From the NCBI GenBank assembly GCA_039811185.1, contig JBDHYF010000001.1, positions 310,001-374,000 of the forward strand: a stretch of DNA of 64,000 bases, given 5' to 3'. A program made the position numbers and the translations under genes. Under the pieces are notes generated by a model. It did no database searches. It was not told the DNA's origin and saw nothing but the letters and a program-made list of their open reading frames with translations. Below are positions 52,756 through 62,000 of the stretch, in pieces (the first letter of the stretch is position 1; each line of letters begins with the position of its first letter). Origin of the DNA: JAEZDR01 sp039811185. Lineage in GTDB: Bacteria > Bacteroidota > Bacteroidia > Chitinophagales > Chitinophagaceae.

Positions 52756-52783
52756 CCATCAGCAATTACTGTTTATGGAACAT
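52756..52783. repeat. 28-bp direct repeat, left copy
   Basis: It is identical over 28 bp to 53360-53387 (starts CCATCAGCAATT, ends TATGGAACAT). It lies just downstream of the nuclease-like gene, between its stop and the probable original queE terminator. Confidence 0.95.
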
Positions 52784-52790
52784 ATAATAT

Positions 52791-53294
52791 TTACCGAGCC
52801 CACAATGTTTTGGACGGAACGGCTTTTTTTACATCGATTTCAAATTTCTCAGCATGTGATGGAAATAGACCTGTGTATTTTGCTTGAGATAGGGGGATTA
52901 GGGATAAAAATTCTGGGTGTTTCGGTTCGTCTCCCATCCCAATAATTATGAATACCGGCTTTTCTCTATTATATTCAGAATATCTTAAAAGCTGCTTATC
53001 ATTGCACCAAACGATTTTGTTATTGTAAAGACCGGTTCTAAACTTAGCTTCTACATAAAATTCTTTTTTGGTAAGCCTATCGCGAAATTTAAAATCAGGC
53101 TTCATTGATGATTGAACATAATCCTTATTGGTGTTGTAATCATGCGTCTTCTCAAGCAGGTCATAATATTTGTCGATGAATAAGTGTTCGCGCACGTAGT
53201 CTTCAAACTTTTGCCCCATTTTAAATGATTCGGGCGTTGTCGCTTCATCAATCATCGCCTTAATGCCTTTTCCTAAAATCGATAATAGACCCAT
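52791..53294 (-). CDS. small PD-(D/E)XK nuclease-like protein
   Basis: I do not recognise the family of this 167-residue protein. It contains MKPDFKFRD near residue 65 followed by EFYVEAKFR near residue 79, the D-x(n)-ExK pattern of PD-(D/E)XK nucleases, with preceding helices (KFEDYVREHLF). The later VFIIIGMGDEP and QAKYTGLFPSHAEKF segments resemble the core strand and helix after the active site in NERD/restriction-like folds. The N-terminus (MGLLSILGKGIKAMIDEAT) is amphipathic. It has its own promoter and is A+T-richer than its neighbours. DNA cleavage is inferred, not shown. Confidence 0.65.
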   Translation of the reverse strand: MGLLSILGKGIKAMIDEATTPESFKMGQKFEDYVREHLFIDKYYDLLEKTHDYNTNKDYVQSSMKPDFKFRDRLTKKEFYVEAKFRTGLYNNKIVWCNDKQLLRYSEYNREKPVFIIIGMGDEPKHPEFLSLIPLSQAKYTGLFPSHAEKFEIDVKKAVPSKTLWAR

Positions 53295-53340
53295 AGTTAT
53301 TGTTTTTTAAAGTTTACGGTAAGGCACTAAACTACAAAAA

Positions 53341-53348
53341 CAAAGTTA
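53341..53348 (-). promoter_or_regulatory. Bacteroidota -7 box for the nuclease-like gene (TAACTTTG)
   Basis: The minus strand reads TAACTTTG 46 nt before the ATG at 53294, inside the repeat-bounded cassette. The gene therefore carries its own promoter. Confidence 0.55.
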
Positions 53349-53359
53349 AAACATCACAT

Positions 53360-53387
53360 CCATCAGCAATTACTGTTTATGGAACAT
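53360..53387. repeat. 28-bp direct repeat, right copy, overlapping the queE stop
   Basis: It is identical to 52756-52783. It includes the last codons and the TAA stop (53377-53379) of queE plus 17 bp downstream, as expected of an attachment-like site at a gene's 3' end. Confidence 0.95.
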
Positions 53388-53991
53388 CAATATACTTATG
53401 CACCTGTGTGCTGAGTTGCCATTCGGGATGCTCCTTAATAAAACTTACAATCAACGGTAACACGCTGTTTCGCTTTTCCCACTCGGGCTGCAAATACAAC
53501 TTGCAACCGGGCTTTAACTGCGGTACAAACGACTGCGCCCAAACTAAATCGTGACGGTTGACAACCACAACCTTCAGCTCATCGGCAGCAGCAAGCACTT
53601 CGGCCAGCGGCGCCTTAAACTTTTTCGGCGATACACAAATCCAGTTCCATTTGCCCGATAAAGGCGATGATCCCGAGGTTTCAATATTCGTCTCAAACCC
53701 CTTCTCCTGTAAAGCAATCGTCAACGCATCCAGTTGATGCAGCAGCGGTTCACCGCCCGTAATTACGGCCAGCTTCGGTTTGCTGCCGGTAGCCTGCAAC
53801 GCTTCTGCCGCAAGGCGTTCAACGGTTTGCTTAGGATGTTTATCAGCATCCCAGCTATCCTTTACATCGCACCAGTAACAACCTACATCGCAGCCGCCAA
53901 GCCGAATAAAATATGCCGCTTTGCCCTGATGAAATCCTTCGCCCTGCAACGTATAAAAGGCCTCCATCACCGGCAATTCCTGTTCTGTCAT
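53377..53991 (-). CDS. queE: QueE, 7-carboxy-7-deazaguanine synthase
   Basis: The 204-residue radical SAM enzyme converts carboxy-tetrahydropterin to 7-carboxy-7-deazaguanine in queuosine synthesis. It has the cluster-binding CxxxCxxC in GGCDVGCYWCD (Cys34, Cys38, Cys41), the GGEPLLHQ motif and the typical Bacteroidota ending HKY-x-D-VP. No other queuosine genes adjoin it. Its last codons fall inside the direct repeat of the downstream nuclease cassette, and the reading frame and C-terminus appear intact. Confidence 0.93.
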   Translation of the reverse strand: MTEQELPVMEAFYTLQGEGFHQGKAAYFIRLGGCDVGCYWCDVKDSWDADKHPKQTVERLAAEALQATGSKPKLAVITGGEPLLHQLDALTIALQEKGFETNIETSGSSPLSGKWNWICVSPKKFKAPLAEVLAAADELKVVVVNRHDLVWAQSFVPQLKPGCKLYLQPEWEKRNSVLPLIVSFIKEHPEWQLSTQVHKYIDVP

Positions 53992-54046
53992 GATGCCGCA
54001 AAATTAGTTTTCCGCTTGTTAAGCAATTCATTAATGAGGGCGCCAT

Positions 54047-54078
54047 CAAAAAAAAGGCCGCTGCAAAAGCAACGGCCT
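54047..54078 (-). terminator. terminator after the 770-residue T9SS protein
   Basis: On the minus strand AGGCCGTTGC/GCAGCGGCCT (one mismatch; forward 54055-54078) is followed by a run of nine T. Confidence 0.85.
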
Positions 54079-54099
54079 GTTCAATTTTTACAGACTGCA

Positions 54100-56412
54100 T
54101 CATTCCTTAACAATCTTCTGTAACAGTTCTTTGCCGCCGCCCAACTCAATTTTCAAATAGTAAACGCCCCGCATCAAACGATCAATATTCAACTGGAATT
54201 CATTTGCGCCGGCGCTTACCGGAACATGCTTTTGTAAAATCGTTTTGCCGGTAACATCGGTCATCACCAAATCGCCTTCCGTAGCAACTTCCGCTTCAAA
54301 TTTGATTTTAATAAATTGTTTAGCGGGATTCGGAAATACCATTAACTCACCCGGCACGGCCACAGCGGCTATAAAAACGGTTTTCGAATAGGAGAATCGC
54401 CCGTCGGCATCAACTTGTTTCAAACGATAATACCAACCCGGATGTTTACTGCCTTCATCCAAAAAGGAATATTCCGTTTTTGTGGCGCTGAAACCGTTTT
54501 CTGCTTTTGTAGGCTGCCATCCAATCTTTTCAAACAGCTTTCCGTCGGCCGAGCGTTCTATTTCAAACCCCAGGTTATTGAGTTCTGCACCGGTTGCCCA
54601 GTTTAACAAGTTGCCGGATTTTGTTTTTTCGCCCCTAAAATGCAACAACGCTACCGGCAGCGTTGCCAAACCTTCGTCGGCGCCCATTGTTGGCCGTGTG
54701 CTGTTCCTTGGATCGCCATCGATATCGGCCAAAATTCCTGCAATCGGTTTTCCTAAAAAAGCCGTATCGGTTTTTGATGTGGCATGAAGGTGGAGATCGC
54801 TGCCGGAAACAAATTTTACTTGTTTAAAATTTGAGTGCTGTTCTATGGAATCCATATCGGTTTTGTATAAGGCAAGCTGGCCTTTTGTGTACATCGCACT
54901 ACCAGAAAAGATGTACGCCCCGGCTATTGTGTCCGAAACGTAGTAGCTGTTGTAATCGATGTCTAAAAACGCATCCGTTCCCGACAACAAGTTTGCGAAT
55001 CCGACTGATAACAAAGGGAAATTTTCGTTCAAACGAGTAACCATTACCAGATTATTTTTCATCCGAAAATTGCCGCCTGTTGGCGCTGCGCCGGTTGTGG
55101 AAGTAATGATGCCCGCTGCATTTACCGGCGATGCATTCGAGTTATTGGCGCCACCAATACTAACCGTGTTGAAGTAAAGGTTAGCGGTAAAATAATTGTC
55201 TCCAATAATCCGGAGTCCGACGGGCACTGCATTAACATTCGCTGCAGGCAAAGCAATAAAGTTGTTATACAGATTTAAAACAGATGAGTCCGATAAGTTG
55301 AAATACATTCCATCTATTTGTGCGGTTTGTGAAGTGCTGTCTTTTTCAATGGAGATAATTTTGTTGTTAAACACAGTGAGATGCCTGGCAACCTGATCGT
55401 CGGAATAGTTGAACATGATACCCTGAATGAACGACTGCACCTGATTAGCCCCCAAGCGAATGTCGACCTCATTTCCCGAACAAATGGTGCTGTCGTTGCC
55501 GCCTGCGCCTATCCCGCACAACAGATAAAGAGCAGAAGCAGAGTCCACAAACAATGAAACTTTGTTGTTCTTCAAAATGGTTTTGCCGAGGTTTTCCACT
55601 TCAGTTGCAATACCGTAGAGCATATTTCCGCTGCTTGCGCCGGAATAAGTTACCGTATTGCCTTCCACCACTGCATTTTTGGATCTGTTGCTGATCAAAA
55701 TGCCGGCACGTGCCGCGTCCTCAATATAGTTATTGATGAATGTAGTGCCTTCGTTGTAGTGGGAAGGCGAGTTGCAGTAATCCGACAGGCCTACCAATCC
55801 CTTTACCGATTTGCAGTGGGTAATGGTGTTATTGCGGTTTATATCAGCACCCGGATTTGTAACCATAAGGTTGTACCCTAAAGGCGTATTGAGATCTGCA
55901 ACCTGTGCAATCAAAGAAACATAACGGACAATGTTGTTTTGCGATCCGCCGGTAATGTTCAGCCCAATGATTTGTTCGAGCCCAGGGTAGTAGCAAAGGA
56001 TTTTTAAATAGTTGGATGTGTCCGAAGTAACGCCTCCCGGCCTGCCGTCGAGGATAACATTAGCAGCCGTATCAAATACAACCACAGAGAGCACCGGATG
56101 CGAGATGTCGGTGTACTGGAGCACGGCATTGTTATTACCTGCCGCCGGGCGAATCGTAATCGTTCCGGTGGTGAGTTGCTTGTTTCCAAACTTGATGGGA
56201 TAAAGTTCTGAGGCGTGCCGGCCGTTGTAGCCCGCGTTCATTTCAATCAAATAATCATCGGCTGTTCCGCTTGGAATGGCCGCGTAGGCCGATGTGATAC
56301 TGGGATACGTGCTCGCTGCCGCCCCCACTTTTTTCATGCTCACCGACCCGGGCTGAGCAAAGCCGTAATTGACGATGCCGGCCATAATCAAAAAGATGTA
56401 AATGTGTTTCAT
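54100..56412 (-). CDS. secreted beta-helix protein with T9SS type A sorting domain (paralog A)
   Basis: The 770-residue protein has a signal peptide (about 1-20, ending NYGFAQ) and a conserved head (PGSVSMKKVG, TYPSITSAYAAIP, NVILDGRPGGVTS). A parallel beta-helix follows (NNTITHCK, GLVGLSDY and NAVVEGNTVTYSG repeats), then a Fn3-like module (LLNWATGAELNNLGFEIERSADG) and a type A CTD at about 690-770 (ELMVFPNPAKQFIKI ... LMRGVYYLKIEL). It is exported by T9SS. It shares head, DGRPGGVTS motif and tail with the next gene, so they are tandem paralogs. The ATG at 56412 is chosen; upstream codons lack a signal peptide. Confidence 0.88.
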   Translation of the reverse strand: MKHIYIFLIMAGIVNYGFAQPGSVSMKKVGAAASTYPSITSAYAAIPSGTADDYLIEMNAGYNGRHASELYPIKFGNKQLTTGTITIRPAAGNNNAVLQYTDISHPVLSVVVFDTAANVILDGRPGGVTSDTSNYLKILCYYPGLEQIIGLNITGGSQNNIVRYVSLIAQVADLNTPLGYNLMVTNPGADINRNNTITHCKSVKGLVGLSDYCNSPSHYNEGTTFINNYIEDAARAGILISNRSKNAVVEGNTVTYSGASSGNMLYGIATEVENLGKTILKNNKVSLFVDSASALYLLCGIGAGGNDSTICSGNEVDIRLGANQVQSFIQGIMFNYSDDQVARHLTVFNNKIISIEKDSTSQTAQIDGMYFNLSDSSVLNLYNNFIALPAANVNAVPVGLRIIGDNYFTANLYFNTVSIGGANNSNASPVNAAGIITSTTGAAPTGGNFRMKNNLVMVTRLNENFPLLSVGFANLLSGTDAFLDIDYNSYYVSDTIAGAYIFSGSAMYTKGQLALYKTDMDSIEQHSNFKQVKFVSGSDLHLHATSKTDTAFLGKPIAGILADIDGDPRNSTRPTMGADEGLATLPVALLHFRGEKTKSGNLLNWATGAELNNLGFEIERSADGKLFEKIGWQPTKAENGFSATKTEYSFLDEGSKHPGWYYRLKQVDADGRFSYSKTVFIAAVAVPGELMVFPNPAKQFIKIKFEAEVATEGDLVMTDVTGKTILQKHVPVSAGANEFQLNIDRLMRGVYYLKIELGGGKELLQKIVKE

Positions 56413-56498
56413 GCAATAGGTTTTTGTAAAGCTACCCGGCCATATCAAATTAAAAAAATTTAAATACCTTCTATCAGTCCTTGCTCCGTTCAACAAAA

Positions 56499-56520
56499 AA
56501 GGCCACCCGAAGGCAGCCTT
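56499..56520 (-). terminator. terminator after paralog B (772-residue T9SS protein)
   Basis: The forward strand has AAGGCCACC CGAA GGCAGCCTT. On the minus strand this is a 9-bp stem with two G-T pairs and a TTCG loop, followed by T-rich sequence (forward 56495-56500 all A). Confidence 0.82.
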
Positions 56521-56543
56521 TCTGATTGTTTAACAAATAAAAA

Positions 56544-58862
56544 CTATTGTTTCACGAGTTTGCGGCTAACCGAGGTGCCGTCTGCTGTTACAATTTTCAG
56601 CATATACACACCGGCGGGCAGGCTGCTAATCTGTAATTCAACATTGTTTTCACCCATAGTCAGCCCTAAGGTTTTTTGCATTACCGGTTTTGCCGTCATA
56701 TCGGTAACAAACATTTGTGCATTTCCACTGCTGAGGGCATTCAACTTCACGCGAACAACGTCCGTTGCAGGGTTGGGGTATACATTCACTACTTCAAAAC
56801 GGCCAATCAGTTCGCCTCTAATCAAAATTTCTTTCGAAATCGTTGTTTTTCCGTCTTTATCTTTTTGCACCAGTCTGTAATAATTATTTCCGGCAGGCGC
56901 TTTCTCGTCGGTATAGTTGTAGCTGAGCGAGGTGGCGCTGCTTCCGTTTTCGGCTTTCGTGCCCACAAAAGAAATGGTAGTATAGAGTTTTCCATCAGAT
57001 GAACGCTGTAAATCGAAACCAATATTGTTGGCTTCAGAGGCAGTCATCCATCTTAATAAATTGCGTCCTTCTTTTCTTTCTCCTTCAAACACCATCAGTT
57101 CAACCGGCATTGCTGCAACACCCTCGTCGGCGCCTTTGGTTGGCGCAGCGCCATCACGTGCATCGCCATCGTAATCGGTGGTAATACCCGCAACCGGTGC
57201 ACCCAACAGTGTAACATCGGCACTGGAGGCAGCAGAAAGGTGTAAGTCCTGATTAGATAAATAGGTAAAAGGTTTTAGTTGTGTATGCGTTTCGTTGGGT
57301 CCAACTAAACCCTGATAGGCAACAATGCCGGCATTTCTAACAATATTACCGTCGTATCCCGCTGCCCATCCGGCTGCAAGGCTATCGGTAGCAAAATAGT
57401 TGTTGTAATCGATGTTCATCGTTCCATCCGTGCTGCCGTTGTAAAAACCAATCATGTAGTTCGACGTTGTTCCGCTGCGCGTCATCAGCACCAGATTATT
57501 TTTTTGGTTGTATACGCTGGTAAGCCCGTCGTTTACGCGATAAATGCCAACGCCGTTAATTCCGGTCGCCGTCGTATTGGTACCACCTACATGAACGGAG
57601 TTAAAATAAACGTTGCTTGTATAACTTCTGGTAGAAGTTCCGCTGCCGCCAAAGTACATGCCCGCCACCAGACCTGCAGTAGCGTTTGCATCGGCAAGTG
57701 CAACAAAATTGTTGTTCACGTTTAAAGTGGAGTTGTCAATGGGCGCATAATACATTCCAAAAAGCTGAATGCCGGTAGTGGTAGACTGGATGGAATGGAT
57801 ATGATTTTTGGTGATGATGAAGTTACCGGGCAGGCCACCGGTAGCTGCTCCGCAATAAATGCCCATTGCAAACGGGCTGGCCGCCGTTGTGTTTATGTTT
57901 AGATAGATGTGGTTTCCGCTCATTAACTCTGTTCCGGCGCCCAGATTTACGATAGCCCGTACATCGGTGATGGTGGCAGATGTGGGAATAGAAAGATCGA
58001 TGGTGTTATTGGTGATGAAACCTGCGTTTGTGGCGTCGGTTGTTTGCTGTTGGATGGCGGTAAAAGTAGCGCCCGGTGGGGAGGCAATGGACGTAACGGT
58101 ATTGCCGGAAATGGTAATGTTTTTTTGATTGGAACCTGCAAAAATGCCAATAGCGCCTGCGGCGCCCACAACATTGTTCATTATTTTATTGGCGTTGTTG
58201 ACAACGGTGGCCGAAAGTCCGAAATCCTGAATGCCTCTCAGCCCGCCGGCAACTGTACAATGTTGAATCACGTTGTTGTTGTTTCCGGTGGTTACACCAG
58301 AGCCTACCAAAATTACACGAGAGCCTGCACCCGCTGCTGTTGAAGTGGCTGCAAGCGCCGTAACGTATTGTACAAAGTTGTTGCTCGCATCGTTCAGAAT
58401 TTCGATGTTGCGGTTGGTGTTGCTGCCCACAAACGGATCGTCAACAATCAGGTAGTTATTTACCGAAGAGGTTACGCCTCCGGGACGCCCATCCAGAATT
58501 ACGTTGGTACAACCACTTAACTGTACCACTACGCCGGCAGCGGGAGTGGGACGCTTAATTACACAGGCCACGTTGGTTGCAGCGGGGCGGATGGTGATGT
58601 AAGGGCCGCCGGCCGGAATGTTTTTAGAGCCGAAGGTGATGGGATAAGTTTCGCTGGCATCTGTGCCTAAATAAGTGGCGTTAATCTCGATGAGATAATC
58701 GCCGCTCGGTGCATTGGGAATGGCGGCATAAGCCGATTTAATGCTGGGATAGGTGGTAACGGTTCCGCCGGGCGCAGTTAGCGTTACGGAGCCGGGTTGT
58801 GCGGAAGCCTCGTTTGCGAAAAAGGCAAAGCACAACAGGGAGAGTGCGTAAAGTTTTTTCAT
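56544..58862 (-). CDS. secreted beta-helix protein with T9SS type A sorting domain (paralog B)
   Basis: The 772-residue protein has a signal peptide (about 1-21, ANEASAQ). Its head closely parallels paralog A (PGSVTLTAPGG, TYPSIKSAYAAIPN, NVILDGRPGGVTS). A longer beta-helix of NNIDL / TGINGVG repeats and a Fn3-like module (LLRWMTASEANNIGFDLQRSSDG) follow. A type A CTD lies at about 688-772 (FEVVNVYPNPATDVVRV ... LPAGVYMLKIV). Surface display by T9SS is inferred from the CTD. It is transcribed in the same direction as paralog A after its own terminator, and divergently from the Fn3 protein. Confidence 0.88.
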   Translation of the reverse strand: MKKLYALSLLCFAFFANEASAQPGSVTLTAPGGTVTTYPSIKSAYAAIPNAPSGDYLIEINATYLGTDASETYPITFGSKNIPAGGPYITIRPAATNVACVIKRPTPAAGVVVQLSGCTNVILDGRPGGVTSSVNNYLIVDDPFVGSNTNRNIEILNDASNNFVQYVTALAATSTAAGAGSRVILVGSGVTTGNNNNVIQHCTVAGGLRGIQDFGLSATVVNNANKIMNNVVGAAGAIGIFAGSNQKNITISGNTVTSIASPPGATFTAIQQQTTDATNAGFITNNTIDLSIPTSATITDVRAIVNLGAGTELMSGNHIYLNINTTAASPFAMGIYCGAATGGLPGNFIITKNHIHSIQSTTTGIQLFGMYYAPIDNSTLNVNNNFVALADANATAGLVAGMYFGGSGTSTRSYTSNVYFNSVHVGGTNTTATGINGVGIYRVNDGLTSVYNQKNNLVLMTRSGTTSNYMIGFYNGSTDGTMNIDYNNYFATDSLAAGWAAGYDGNIVRNAGIVAYQGLVGPNETHTQLKPFTYLSNQDLHLSAASSADVTLLGAPVAGITTDYDGDARDGAAPTKGADEGVAAMPVELMVFEGERKEGRNLLRWMTASEANNIGFDLQRSSDGKLYTTISFVGTKAENGSSATSLSYNYTDEKAPAGNNYYRLVQKDKDGKTTISKEILIRGELIGRFEVVNVYPNPATDVVRVKLNALSSGNAQMFVTDMTAKPVMQKTLGLTMGENNVELQISSLPAGVYMLKIVTADGTSVSRKLVKQ

Positions 58863-59024
58863 AAAGGGAATTTTTGTTTGAAGTTAGGGCTAAAAAAATA
58901 TTGAGTCAAGAATTATTTTGCGGCACTGATGGATAGTTGCAAGCGGCAAAAATTAAAAAGTTCTTAATATTGCAGTTTTTAGGTTCAAAACAAATGCACC
59001 TTCCTACCGCTCAAATTTAGCCTC
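58863..59024. promoter_or_regulatory. divergent promoter region between two T9SS cargo genes
   Basis: These 162 A+T-rich bases separate divergent cargo genes. A near-consensus TAATATTG lies upstream of the 59025 gene around 58968; no other element is clear. Confidence 0.45.
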
Positions 59025-62000
59025 ATGAATAGAATTTTTACGCTCTTATGCTGTGCTCTTCTCGCATTTACAACGAATGGCATGGCGCAGACGAACATCA
59101 TTCCCAAACTTTATCTTCCGTCAAAAAATACACCGAGCGGCGATGCTGGTTGGGTAATTACAGCGACGATTAATAACACAACCACTGACTATTGGAAAGT
59201 TTTATCGGGACAAGGACTCACGAGCCCGGCAATTAATTTCTCAGCATACTCTTCCAAGCAATTAAATGTCAGCAACCAGTCGTTTGGAACCACTACTGGA
59301 ACTTCAAATATAATTAAGGTGGAGTATTTTAAGGGATCGACATGGCGGGAGTTAACGACCATTTCCACTTCTAGTAAAACAACTACAACGGTTACAATAC
59401 ACGATTCCATCAACAATGCTGATGGACAACTACGGTTTACCTCTCCGGGGGCAACAAGCTCAGCGGGCACAAGAATATTTTCGATCGAAGTACTTGGAAC
59501 GCCCTCCGGCCCATCGCTCCCCACCGTTACCACGACCACTGCTTCCAACATCACTACCAATGCTTTTGATGCGGGTGGAAATGTAACTGCCGACGGCGGC
59601 GCCACCGTTACGCAAAAAGGCCTTACCTGGGATGTGGTTTCTCCGGCAACAGCATCGGGCTCTATTAACGGAAGCGGTACCGGCAGCTTTACCAGCACAG
59701 CCGACAGCGTAAATCCCAATACAAAATATTTTTACCGTGCTTATGCAACCAACACTGCAGGCACCGCTTATGGCAACGAGTACAGCGTCATCACCCTGCC
59801 TGAGGCGCCGGTACAAGGTACGCCGGATAACGCCACCACCGATGGATTTACCGCCAAATGGCTGGCTCCATCCGTTCCGGGAACGCAAACCTACACTTAC
59901 ACCCTTGAGGTAGACGACGACAACACCTTTGTCTCTGTCGATTATTCAAAATCGGGCATTGTTTCTTCTGCGACCAGTGAAGTGATTTCAGGTCTTCTTT
60001 CCAACACTACTTATTATTACCGCGTGAAAGCTGTAAACGCCACCGGCTCGGGCGCATGGTCTGCAACGGCAAGCATTACCACCGAAGCCATCACTACTCC
60101 ATACCTGCAAATCACAGCTGCGATGAGCGACTTCGGCTCAGTGTGTATCAACACCTCACATCTCGACAGCTTTGAGGTGAGCGGCGGAAACCTGAACGGT
60201 GCCAGCGTAAACATTGGCGCCTTACCGGGCATGACGTATTCACTCAACAGAACTTCCGGCTTTGCATCTACACTTAGTTTACCTGCTTATAATGGAACGC
60301 CAACCACCATCTATGTAAAATTTGTGCCCACTGCGGTTCAGTCGTACAACGGAAACATTTCCATTTCGGGAGGTGGAGCCACTTCCATAAACACTGCCGT
60401 AACCGGCTCGGGCATTAATAGCGCGCCTTCGGTTACTACCAATGCGGCAACAGCCATCAGTGCCGACGAGGCCACTATCAGTGGCACGGTAACCGACGAG
60501 GGTTGTTCAACCATTACCACAGTGGGTTTAGAATACAGCACCACGCCGGGTTTCAGCAATGGCAGCGGCACTACGGTAACCTCCAGCCGTATGGGAGCCG
60601 GGTTCAGCGCTACCCTAAGTGCATTAAATCCGAAGACAACGTATTATTATAAAGCATTTGCAGAAAATGGCGCAGGAAAGGTGTATGGGACACAACTATC
60701 TTTCACAACCGCTGCTTTACAAACACCGGTAGCAACCGCAGCTTCCGGCATTCAGCACGACGAGTTTACCGCTAACTGGACTGCCGTTGCGGGTGCAAAC
60801 CGGTACTTCATCGATCTTATGACCGATACCGGCAAAATAATCTATGAGGGCTTTGAAAGTGCTACTCCGGCAGGTTGGGGCACTTATGGCACCGGCAGCT
60901 ACAACGGACCCTTAAACGTAGGTAAAGCCGATTTGTCGATAAGATTTGATAACAGCGACGACAGCCTTGTAAGCCCGGTATTTCCTGCCGGCGTACAAAC
61001 ACTAAGCTTTTGGTATAAGGGTCAAGGTACAAACGGTAGTGCCAGCAAATTTGTGGTTCAGGGATATAACGGCTCGTCTTGGGTAGAAATTGGAAATCTG
61101 ACAAGTATTCCGTCTTCAGCTACAGGAACAATTACATACACCGCAGCAACCATTCCCGCTTTAGCTACTTATACCAGATTTAAATTCATATATACGAAAG
61201 CATCCGGCAATTTAGCGTTTGATGATTTTGAAATAACCTATGCTACGGTTTATGTTTCCGGGCATAAAAATATCACTGTGCCGGTGAATTTTGTCACTTT
61301 CAGCGGTTTAACAGCAACAAAAGATTATTATTATCGCGTACGATCGTCTGCAACGACCGATACGAGCGGTTATTCAAACATCATTACAGTAAAAACCTAT
61401 AACAATCCCACAACGGCCACTTATGTAAGTGTTGCCGACGGTGATTTCAGCAATCCGGCCAACTGGACGTACAACAATACCGACAACAATTATATTGCGG
61501 CTACCACTCCGCCATCTGAAGGAAGTGTGTTTATTAACCATAATATTGCATTCGATCAGAACTTTACGTTGGCAACCGGTAAGTTAATTACTGTTGCTGC
61601 GGGCAGCACTATCACCATTAACCCCGGTGTTACCCTCAATTTAAACAACCAAAACATGGTGCTCAAATCCGATGCAGGGGCAACGGCCGCTTTGGGACAG
61701 ATTAAGGGAAGCCTCACCAATGCATCCAAAGTAACTATTGAAAGGTATATTCCTGCAAAAAGAGCCTGGCGTCATCTTTCTGCACCCATCAGCCACATGG
61801 GTGCACCAACCATTTTCGAGTCGTGGATGGAGAGTGGCAGCAGCAGTCCGGGTTTTGGAACGCACATCACCGGAACCGGAACGGGTTATTGGGACAGCAC
61901 CACCGGACCTTCTGTCAAAGCCATTAATCTTGCCGGGTCAGATTGGGCGGCCATCGGCGGCACAGACAATCCTGTTTCGGATTATCAATCATACATGCTG

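Larger units (their letters stand above)
52756..53387 (-). mobile_element. putative nuclease cassette inserted at the 3' end of queE
   Basis: One promoter and one PD-(D/E)XK-like gene are bracketed by perfect 28-bp direct repeats. The right repeat contains the last codons and stop of queE. The left repeat, with extended partial similarity (a degenerate copy of the queE end readable as ILYVP-stop), sits before the probable queE terminator. A hand count gives about 37 percent G+C over 52801-53220, against more than 50 percent in sampled lines of queE. This looks like insertion of a small cassette into the queE tail with restoration of the gene end. No integrase or transposase is present, so the mechanism is open. 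Confidence 0.5.
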
